From contig NW_013171824.1 in the NCBI RefSeq assembly GCF_000151665.1, positions 248,001 to 312,000 of the forward strand: a DNA stretch of 64,000 nt, given 5' to 3'. Both the position numbers and the translations under genes were made by a program. Under the pieces are notes generated by a model that searched no databases, was not told the DNA's origin, and saw only the letters and a program-made list of their open reading frames with translations. Shown here in pieces: positions 57,049 through 64,000 of the stretch (positions are counted from its first letter, which is position 1; each line of letters starts with the position of its first letter). The stretch is from Blastocystis hominis. Lineage: Eukaryota; Sar; Bigyra; Opalinata; Blastocystidae.

Positions 57049-57747
57049 TTACTTTGTATCTTTCGAATAACACGAAATCGTGAATGAGATATACACATTG
57101 GAGTTCAAGGAGATCGGACGGTCATTCGCATCTGTCAGCACCCAATCAATGTAGTCCAGGTTCGATTGTTCAATCACATCGATCGATAGGTTGTCCCAGG
57201 TGATCATGTTGTTCAGTCCCATCGATACATGAATCAGGTTATCGATCAACGGACTCTTCAGACCGAATGTTTGAGCATTGATACTACTGTAGACTCGGAT
57301 CACACTCATGCCATTCGTGATGTCGTAAGGTTCCGTGGCAACCGTGGAAGCACTTACCACACTATCCAACTTGAGGATGCTCGTGTAATCAGGTGCGCCA
57401 CTAAGGTCAACAGCGGTCGCCACATCACTGTTCAAGTATGCTCGGTTGACATCGTCTACCTGGATGGAATCGGCTATCGCACGGCATAACTCGGTAATCG
57501 AGTAGTAGCCAGGACCGACGTTGTACACCATTTCAAACCCTGACAGCATTTGAACCTTCACCACATTCATTGCACGAATGTTCCAGAGAGATGTCGTATC
57601 GATCTTGCATGTAATCGAAGTGATCTTGTACACAAGGTCACGAGGCATGATCACTGTGTTGAACGTTTCATGGTATCGTTCGTTGTTCTTCGGAATTACT
57701 GTATTGTGGTTAATCACACTCACCGGTAGTGCACGATTATGACTCAT
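57049..57747 (-). CDS. penton/minor-capsid-like protein (232 aa)
   Basis: Shares a domain with the large protein at 58073-61099: GPGYYSITELCRAIADSI matches its GYYTISEIIALLN units, and YDITNGMSVIRVYSSINAQ matches PVDITNGLSNIQLYCNIVKS. This is a single-unit version of that domain. The stop-start overlap ATGA with the upstream 110-residue gene marks a three-gene minus-strand cassette. Confidence 0.7.
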   Translation of the reverse strand: MSHNRALPVSVINHNTVIPKNNERYHETFNTVIMPRDLVYKITSITCKIDTTSLWNIRAMNVVKVQMLSGFEMVYNVGPGYYSITELCRAIADSIQVDDVNRAYLNSDVATAVDLSGAPDYTSILKLDSVVSASTVATEPYDITNGMSVIRVYSSINAQTFGLKSPLIDNLIHVSMGLNNMITWDNLSIDVIEQSNLDYIDWVLTDANDRPISLNSNVYISFTISCYSKDTK

Positions 57748-58076
57748 TTATTGTGTAGAACATGAAAGTGAATGCACACTGTAATCGGCATTGGCAGGGC
57801 AATCGTTGCACCGGTCTTATCGGTCAACGAGAATGACCATTTGCGACTTTTGGGTACCACGACGTTCATGTGTGCATTCTCCGTAAATTCCTCGTTCAAT
57901 ACAACCAACGGAGACTGTCGTCGTTCTTGCATGTTGTTCACTCGATCAAGGACAAGGCAGGTGCCAGGCGATTCTCCCTTCATAGTCACTCTGTCGATTA
58001 CCATGTCGCTTTTGATGAGATTGTTACTTGTGAATTCATGTTCGTACGTTCGAGCAATGTTGAACACTAGATTCAT
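57744..58076 (-). CDS. small Polinton protein of unknown function (110 aa)
   Basis: Beta-rich, starting MNLVFNIARTYEHEF. Its TGA overlaps the next ATG (ATGA), and its own ATG overlaps the TGA of the large gene in the same way, both within AATAAATGA. Probably a structural partner of the two penton-like proteins. Confidence 0.7.
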   Translation of the reverse strand: MNLVFNIARTYEHEFTSNNLIKSDMVIDRVTMKGESPGTCLVLDRVNNMQERRQSPLVVLNEEFTENAHMNVVVPKSRKWSFSLTDKTGATIALPMPITVCIHFHVLHNK

Positions 58077-61000
58077 TTATTATTTCCTCCTGAAACGGTG
58101 AATCCGATTAGCAGATACACGTTCCCAATGAACGATAGCGGGTCACCATTTTCGTCCTTCAATTCGTACACGATGCGATCAAGCAATTCAGAACATGGTA
58201 CCAACATGCGATTCTTGTAGAAGTAATTCTTGTACAAGCTGTCCATCGGGACATTCGCAAGCAGTGGTATCGTCTTGCTTTTCACGATGTTGCAATACAG
58301 CTGTATGTTCGATAGACCGTTCGTGATATCGACAGGATACTCGGCAACCATTGGACCATAGTTGGCATAGTACACACCATCATCGAAAGGGATACGCCAG
58401 GTATGCGATTGCGATCCTGAAGCAGGAATGATCGTGCCAAGATTGCCACTCAACGAGAACACGTAGTCTGCGTGAATGTAATAGCCATCTGACTCGGGTA
58501 TCCATTGTATGTTCAGTGCAGCCGAATCAAAACACTGGTTCATGTGCCATATCATGTCAGCCTGTGTCAACCGTGATGGTATGCTCCACGTGAATGTCTG
58601 AACATCATCTGTGTACGTGACATCAGTCTCAACATTCTCGTTGTCCAGTGTCATCATACCGTACGGGAAGCGTATCGTGGTGTTAGCCGTGTATGACTGA
58701 GGCTGTTCCCAGTCAATGAAGTCAGCCGACGTGAACGAGGGAGATCCCACATATGCAACGCGTGTCGGCTGTTTGAACGTCGCAACCATTTCACGATTCG
58801 TGAACACACTCCTATTGATCATGTTCGTTGCAGTCAGTCCATCAATGTTTGCCATCGCAAACTCGTACGGCGATGTCAACTCGGGCATTCTGATGTAGTA
58901 ATTGCGATGAAATGTGAAATCGATTCTACGAGTTGTTCCTGGAGTCAATGGCAAGTAGGGATTGTCATTGGACACCACAATCATCGAAGGATGATCATTA
59001 CTTCGAGGACCTAAGTATACCAGACCACCATTTTCCACTCGATCAAATATCCGATATCCATCGATTGCATTGAAACCATTAGCCACCATCTGTGCTATTG
59101 CCAATGCGCTGTATGATCCTCGTTCGATTGTCACAGTCCTTGTTTCACTATAACCATCCAGACCAACAACGATATGCGATGTATCAACCCAGACACTATC
59201 GTTGTACACACTGTCCTTGGAGTACAATGGTCCGAATGATCCACCTCGCTTATCGTCGTTAATCGTCATAGGCACGTTCATGTTATCAGCTGTCATGTCA
59301 AACTCGAGATCAGGCGCGTAAGCTTTCGCAGTCCATGTTACTCTATCGTCTGCTTTGCCACCAGTCCATGCAATGGCTTCCTGGTGCGATGATGTGATAT
59401 CACGTGCCTGTTGATATTTCGCATTCAACTGTGATAAGCACGAGTTCCTGAGTGTTTCCAATGACATCAGTGTTTCCGTGTCTTCCGTTAAGTAGAATGT
59501 GCCAGAATCGAACAATGAACCATCATCATTCGTCATCGTGTACGTCACTTGTGGCTTCAGTATGAAGAAGGATGTATTCGTGCGCAATTGCCAGTCATAC
59601 TCGACATAGCATGGATCGAGGTACGCATGTCCACCAAGTCCTTGATCATTCGTCTCATCGGGTGGGGTTTCACTATTCGCAGGATCGAATTGAGTCTCAA
59701 TAGGTCGCTCGATGCACAGGTTCTGCACAGACGGAGACAGTTTGAACCATGGAGTCCAACCAAAACCATCGATCGTCGTATCAACACTGGATCGATCGAA
59801 GTACCACGATTCACTTTGGTCATTGAAGCGTACATGGTCATCCTCGATCGTCATGGATGTGAGTGGTAGCACTTTCACCATTTCAGCACCCACAGCCTCG
59901 ATGAACTCGCTGAACGTGTAGTATCCAGTAGGCAGTATCAACACGTGCGAGTCCGTGCCGTTAGTAACAACCACTTGATTGCACGAGGACGACATGTAGT
60001 AGCGCTTCGGGTTGTCCACTCCTTTCACCAAGATGTCAGATTCAAATCCAAGGATCGATTTGATCTCTGGTGCTTTCGTGAAATCGATCGTGTAGAAGTG
60101 ATTCACCGTGACGTGGAATGCGTTCTCACCACTGTATACCAATTCGAACAGGGCATCACTCGCATTCAGCTTTGCAATGATCGTTTCGATGTCGTATGCA
60201 CCGCGTGGTATCGCGATCTCTTGAATCGTAGCGCCAGCATTGATTAGCACCACTTGATCAGTCGGCACATTGTGCAACACGAAGTCCGTATACAACGACA
60301 CAGACGAGATGTAGCACTGGTCGAACGACAGAGGATTGTCCAGCTTCACTTCCTTCTTCGTAGTATTACCGAACACTTCGATCATGGAGAACTGGTTTGC
60401 AGAGGCAATTGAGGAAGGTACTTCCTCCATCACGTCTTCTATCGTCAATTGGAGTTCGAATTCGCCGTTCAGTCGCATCATCTTGCCATCCATATCGCGG
60501 AACACGAACATCAATCGATCAAACCGAGTGATCATTGGTATACGCACGTCTTCCACAGTTCGCACGTAGTCAGCCGTTGGATCGTCAATAATCATTGTGG
60601 TGAGCAGGTTGTTGTTCTGGTTGGCAATCTTCAGGTCCGATGATCGCACGATCGTCGAGTAGACCTGGATCACTTGGCGATTTCGCGTGATATCAATCAC
60701 GTTCGATCCACTGAACGAAGCAGGTAGAATGACCGTTCGTCCATCGAAGCCGAGGATCTCACGAATGTCAGGTGCATCTGTGAAATCAATGGTGTGTGGA
60801 GACTGAATCCAGATACAGCCGAACGACGAGGCATTCGTCGATATGGAAAATGTAGTATCGGTCATGGTATTGAGCAAGGCAATGATCTCACTGATCGTGT
60901 AATAACCAGCAGGGATCGTCACTTTCTCATCATTGCTGTTAGTAATCACATTGGTCGTGTCTACGTTATTAAACATCGAACCATTAGGATGAAACAGGAC

Positions 61001-61099
61001 AGTCATGGAAGTGATGTAGGGATTCTTGTACTTGTACGGGTTGATCCATGTGAATGAGCCGTTACTAGGTGAGCCTTGAATAAGCATGGAGTAGTGCAT
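58073..61099 (-). CDS. large multi-domain penton/fibre-like protein (1,008 aa)
   Basis: Built from about five repeats of one beta-rich domain. Recurring landmarks are GYYTISEIIALLNTM, GAYDIETIIAKLNAS, GYYTFSEFIEAVGAE and GSYSALAIAQMVANG, each followed by an ILGF-type segment. VIDITRNRQVIQVYSTIV and PVDITNGLSNIQLYCNIV close the first and last units. The final unit matches the 232-residue protein at 57049. No signal peptide is present. The size and repetition suggest an elongated virion spike. It starts at 61099 with MHYSMLIQGSP, a start that is also preserved in the older copies. Relatives lie at 24.57-25.0 kb and on both flanks of the element. Confidence 0.75.
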   Translation of the reverse strand: MHYSMLIQGSPSNGSFTWINPYKYKNPYITSMTVLFHPNGSMFNNVDTTNVITNSNDEKVTIPAGYYTISEIIALLNTMTDTTFSISTNASSFGCIWIQSPHTIDFTDAPDIREILGFDGRTVILPASFSGSNVIDITRNRQVIQVYSTIVRSSDLKIANQNNNLLTTMIIDDPTADYVRTVEDVRIPMITRFDRLMFVFRDMDGKMMRLNGEFELQLTIEDVMEEVPSSIASANQFSMIEVFGNTTKKEVKLDNPLSFDQCYISSVSLYTDFVLHNVPTDQVVLINAGATIQEIAIPRGAYDIETIIAKLNASDALFELVYSGENAFHVTVNHFYTIDFTKAPEIKSILGFESDILVKGVDNPKRYYMSSSCNQVVVTNGTDSHVLILPTGYYTFSEFIEAVGAEMVKVLPLTSMTIEDDHVRFNDQSESWYFDRSSVDTTIDGFGWTPWFKLSPSVQNLCIERPIETQFDPANSETPPDETNDQGLGGHAYLDPCYVEYDWQLRTNTSFFILKPQVTYTMTNDDGSLFDSGTFYLTEDTETLMSLETLRNSCLSQLNAKYQQARDITSSHQEAIAWTGGKADDRVTWTAKAYAPDLEFDMTADNMNVPMTINDDKRGGSFGPLYSKDSVYNDSVWVDTSHIVVGLDGYSETRTVTIERGSYSALAIAQMVANGFNAIDGYRIFDRVENGGLVYLGPRSNDHPSMIVVSNDNPYLPLTPGTTRRIDFTFHRNYYIRMPELTSPYEFAMANIDGLTATNMINRSVFTNREMVATFKQPTRVAYVGSPSFTSADFIDWEQPQSYTANTTIRFPYGMMTLDNENVETDVTYTDDVQTFTWSIPSRLTQADMIWHMNQCFDSAALNIQWIPESDGYYIHADYVFSLSGNLGTIIPASGSQSHTWRIPFDDGVYYANYGPMVAEYPVDITNGLSNIQLYCNIVKSKTIPLLANVPMDSLYKNYFYKNRMLVPCSELLDRIVYELKDENGDPLSFIGNVYLLIGFTVSGGNNK

Positions 61100-61135
61100 G
61101 GTCTTTCTCTCTTTACCTTAGTCAACAAGACAATG

Positions 61136-61179
61136 GGGAGGAATCTTCGATTCCTCCCGGGGCAACGTACGTTGTCCCC
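61136..61179. repeat. double-hairpin element 15
   Basis: GGGAGGAATC/TTC loop (61136-61158) and GGGGCAAC arm with GTTG-TCCCC (61159-61179). It lies between the penton-like gene and the right terminal repeat. Confidence 0.85.
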
Positions 61180-61182
61180 ATC

Positions 61183-61508
61183 ACATCCATGGATACCATG
61201 GCCTACAATGGAAGTCAGGTTAACATTGCAGGAATTGGCCGAAATTGGCAGCCATGGGTTTCCGCGCGTTTCTTGTTATGGACAATACGGTAGCCAGGCA
61301 GGCAATGGCAGAAAATGGTGGAAATGGCAGAAAAAAAGTTCACCGCGGTTATTTGGTAGGAAATGGATTTCCGCGTGTTTTCCGCCATGGCTATCGAGGT
61401 GGTCAGGAAGACAATGGCAAAAAATGGCAAAAATGGTCGAAAAAAGTTCACCGCGGTTATTTGGTAGAAAATGGATTTCCGCGTGTTTTCCGCCATTCCC
61501 CTACTACT
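61183..61508 (-). repeat. right terminal inverted repeat of the Polinton
   Basis: Reverse complement of 38619-38945 with scattered small differences, ending CCCCTACTACT. It includes the same two internal copies of the GCGGAAATCCA...CCGCGGTGAAC unit. Confidence 0.95.
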
Positions 61509-61514
61509 TTCGCT
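61509..61514. repeat. target site duplication, right (TTCGCT)
   Basis: Identical to 38613-38618. Removing the element and one copy restores CACGTTCGCTTCATAGAACG, which aligns with CACGTTCGATCCACTGAACG at 60709. Confidence 0.93.
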
Positions 61515-61905
61515 TCATAGAACGAAACGGGTAGAATGACGGTACATCCTTCCAAACCAAGGATTTCTCGAATATCCGGAACATTGGTGAAATCGATGGT
61601 GTGTGTGGACTGGATATAAATACACCCATAACTCGAAGCCTTCGTAGATATCGAGAATGTAGTATGGGTCAGGTGTTGAGGATGGCAATGATTTGACCGA
61701 TCGTGTAGTATCTAGGAGGAATCGTTAGTTCCTCGTCATTGGAGTTCGTGACCACATTCGTAGAATTCACATTGTTGAACATGACTTGTTTGGGTCTGAA
61801 CAGGATAGTCATGGAAGTAATGTAAGGATTCCGATACTTGTACGGGCTTATCTATTCGAACAGGTCGTTGGTGGGTGAGCCTTGGATGAGTATGGCGTAG
61901 TGCAT
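61509..61905 (-). pseudogene. older Polinton penton-like gene, 5' half beyond the insertion
   Basis: Matches the first third of the protein at 58073-61099, including the start (MHYAILIQGSPTN) and the GYYTI-type unit, but with frame breaks. It continues the half at 38335-38618. Confidence 0.88.
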
Positions 61906-61925
61906 GGTTTACCTCTCTGTACCAT

Positions 61926-62214
61926 AGTCAGCGGGAGTGAGCAACATAAACTAAGGTTAAATTTGCACACCTTATTTCTTATGAAAGACCAAAACTACAA
62001 GTTGTCCAGGGCGAGTAACGGCGAGCGATGGAAGATGGTGTCTGAGGGGCAACTTCGAGCGGCCAGCTAGCAGTTGACAGGGTCTGAAAACAGTTTTCGT
62101 CGAAAATGTCCAAAACCTATTTTCTCGCAATACGCGTCAATACATAACTGTTGCTTAATAATAATAATAGTAAGAATGGATAAATAATTGTGTGGAATAA
62201 AATAAAATAGTAAA
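61926..62214. other. spacer with a possible large-subunit rRNA fragment
   Basis: Around 61,980-62,040 the stretch GAGTAACGGCGAGCGATGGA resembles the conserved GTAACGGCGAGCGAA block near the 5' end of eukaryotic LSU rRNA. The surrounding match is weak. Nothing else is recognised. Confidence 0.3.
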
Positions 62215-62330
62215 AGAACAGCATCGAGACTTCTCAGCGAGTCACCCACACTGGTACTAACTCGACTCGTGATGACTTAGCTTCCTAGATCGGACGGGTT
62301 AGGGCGCTTTCCATCAGATATGGCCGTTCT
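62215..62330 (-). rRNA. 5S ribosomal RNA, second copy
   Basis: Identical to the copy at 21259-21374 across the gene as read by eye. Flanking similarity extends into ACTATTTTATTT on the 3' side and the CTAACCTATTTAAATATCAC upstream block. A Pol III TTTT terminator follows. Confidence 0.92.
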
Positions 62331-62772
62331 CATTTTATTGTTCATCACTAACCTATTTAAATATCACATTCTTATCAGCTATTTTATACCTTATCGATTT
62401 GTCGTCCAGTTCGTTTTTTATTGTTCGTTTTGTTTATTTATAGCGTTATATATATATATTTGTTATTTGTAATCTTATATTCATGCATGTTTTTGTTTTA
62501 TTGTTTTTTTAACTTATTGCTTGTTTTACGTTTTGTATAATACTTATTTATTCATGTTAAGTTTTTTGGGATGGTATATACTAATTTAGCGTATGTGTAC
62601 TTTTTGTTCTCATCTTTTTATTTATTATTTCTATTTTCAGAGAAATTAGAACCAATAATTACTGTTATAATTATCATACCTTGTTTTAACAATTATTGTT
62701 TTCAGTTTGTATCTCTGGTTTGTTTATTAATTGGTATTTAACATTTTGCTATAATAATAGTAATTCATCATA
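62331..62772. other. AT-rich spacer before the second MORN/LRR gene
   Basis: Contains the 5S upstream TATTTAAATA box (about 62,350-62,365) and T-rich sequence that probably includes the promoter of the next gene. No open frame of interest. Confidence 0.5.
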
Positions 62773-63973
62773 ATGTTAAAATTAAAAGGAGCGGAGTATT
62801 TACTTGACGGGTATATATCCTATGATAAAGCTATGGAAATCAAAAGGGATGATGTAAAATACTCTTTTGTGTATTTCCAGATGAAACAGAAAGATGATTA
62901 TCTAATTAAGAAAGACCATGTTGTTTCTTTATTTCATAATGGAATTTTAAAAATGAACTATATGGAGGATGACGAAGGAGCTCAAGTAGGTGACTTTACT
63001 GTGTTTGAGAATGGTCGAGTTTCCTTTGTTCAGTCTTTTGATGAAATATTGGATCAGCGTAATTTTAATCGCATTTGTAACCATTTGAAAGGAGAGCGCT
63101 TAGAGATCATTTCGCATGACACTGATAATATTATTTATCATGGGGAATTTAATTCTGAGCTGCATAGAGAAGGGTGGGGAATAATGTATGATGAAACATC
63201 GGGTGCTATGCTGTTGGAAGGAATCTGGAAAGATAATATATTGGTGGAGATTATTCGCATTATAGAAGGGACCATCATGACAGAATTCAAGAGAAACGGG
63301 AACAACACCGTAGTATCTAATCGAATCCCTGTATATGTCGGTGAATTCGTTTATGATGCATCGAAAGAAGAATTTATACGGCATGGTCGGGGATACTTGA
63401 TTGACGAAGAAACTCGGATTGCTTATAGAGAAGCGGAGTGGAAAGATGGAGTGGAAGTGAGTGGAAGAGATTTGTATGATGGATGGTACACTCGATCCAA
63501 GAATCCGGCTGATAAGCCTTTGGTTGCTCCATGTAAAGTGATTGTTAAAGAATCATCAGACCTAAGCAATTTGGATATGAATTCGACAGATCTCGTTGTG
63601 ATGCCAAACTCATGTAACTCGCTTCATGAACTCAAATGGGACCAATTTCTAGGCTTAAAAAGTATAACTCTTGGAGATGACTGTTTCGGCTCTGTTAAAG
63701 TATTTAAGCTCAATGGATTAAAACGTTTAAGGTATCTCACGATTGGAAAAAACTCTTTTACTCAAAACAAAAATCACTTTGGGAATGATAACAGCAAATT
63801 ATTCTCTATTCTCGACTGTCCGGAACTAGAGTCGGTCAAAATCGGAGAATACAGTTTCTCTGATTTTGCTGGTCCTTTTGAGTTGAGGAACCTTCCCTCG
63901 CTACAAACTCTTTCAATCGGAACGATTGGAAGACCTTCTTCTAATTTCTATTGTAGTAACTTTGCGATTCAAG
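62773..63973 (+). CDS. MORN-like / leucine-rich repeat protein, first exon (continues outside window)
   Basis: Paralogue of the gene at 31790-33587 along its whole first exon: MLKLKGAEYLLDGYISYDKA, SFVQSFDEILDQ, YHGEFNSELHREGWGI and LYDGWYTRSKNPADKP, then LRRs LKSITLGDDCF and LESVKIGEYSF. It lacks the KPKP/APAP linker of the other copy. The exon ends in phase 1 at the same point (AIQ-G, then GTAAAACTG), so the micro-intron at 63974 is conserved between the paralogues. Read through, the frame would stop at 63988-63990. Further one-repeat exons are expected to the right. Confidence 0.8.
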
Positions 63974-64000
63974 GTAAAACTGTGGTCTGACATTAGCTAT

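Larger units (their letters stand above)
38619..61508. mobile_element. complete Polinton/Maverick-type element, 22.9 kb
   Basis: Ends are AG...CT with 326-327 bp terminal inverted repeats and a 6-bp direct duplication. Inside are the Polinton hallmark genes: protein-primed PolB (38968-43391), integrase (45077-46150), packaging ATPase (50311-51702), adenain-like protease (52904-53320) and a probable capsid gene (48287-49576), plus about 15 others. Virtually the whole interior is coding. None of its genes shows host-type micro-introns. It is recent enough that most frames are open, but three +1 frameshifts are present. It is inserted in an older copy of its own family. Confidence 0.95.

Noticed and set aside
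38619-61508. A free large DNA virus or prophage contig
   Set aside because: The 6-bp duplication, inverted repeats and the split host-side penton-like gene show an integrated Polinton.
1-64000. tRNA genes
   Set aside because: No cloverleaf with a convincing T-loop and D-loop was found by eye. A tRNA search program could still find one.

Overview
The window is a nuclear chromosome segment from a unicellular eukaryote. Its host genes carry many GT-AG introns of only 26-37 nt. Coding exons are GC-rich and the spacers are AT-rich and full of simple repeats. All three stop codons are used in the ordinary way. A stramenopile of the Blastocystis type, where introns of about 30 nt are normal, fits well, but I cannot fix the taxon from this sequence.

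Region 1 (1-20.4 kb) is a dense cluster of host genes: a Pumilio/PUF RNA-binding protein (-), a Twinkle-like mitochondrial DNA helicase with primase/TOPRIM part (-), a PHD-extended PHD-MORN fusion (+), the ESCRT-III ATPase VPS4 (-), a single-pass membrane protein with a zinc ribbon (+), a full-length ABCB transporter (-) and a vigilin-like multi-KH protein (-). Region 2 (21.2-25.1 kb) holds a 5S rRNA gene and a badly decayed Polinton relic. Region 3 (25.1-38.3 kb) is mostly AT-rich simple-sequence DNA. It contains a MORN/leucine-rich-repeat gene built from symmetrical one-repeat exons, a fragment of a related gene, and a cysteine-rich sushi/FN3 surface-type gene.

Region 4 (38,619-61,508) is a complete 22.9-kb Polinton/Maverick-type element. 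It has 326-327 bp terminal inverted repeats and a 6-bp target duplication (TTCGCT). It encodes protein-primed family B DNA polymerase, retrovirus-like integrase, FtsK/HerA packaging ATPase, adenain-type protease, a probable major capsid protein, a family of repeated-domain penton/fibre-like proteins, a KilA-N protein and several unknown proteins. It landed inside the penton-like gene of an older relative, whose two halves flank it. Region 5 (61.9-64 kb) has a second 5S gene and a second MORN/LRR gene running off the window.

The most novel signal is a family of GC-rich double-hairpin elements scattered through the Polinton. Each is two back-to-back perfect hairpins with 7-10 bp stems and three-base loops. 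The stems differ completely in sequence between copies while pairing is kept. At least one copy is inserted in the loop of another. Aligned sites in the decayed Polinton relic at 23-24.6 kb lack them. They therefore look like mobile palindromic units that hop within a virus-like element, including into its coding sequences. Three apparent +1 frameshifts in the element (two in the polymerase, one in a fibre-like gene) are a second point worth checking.
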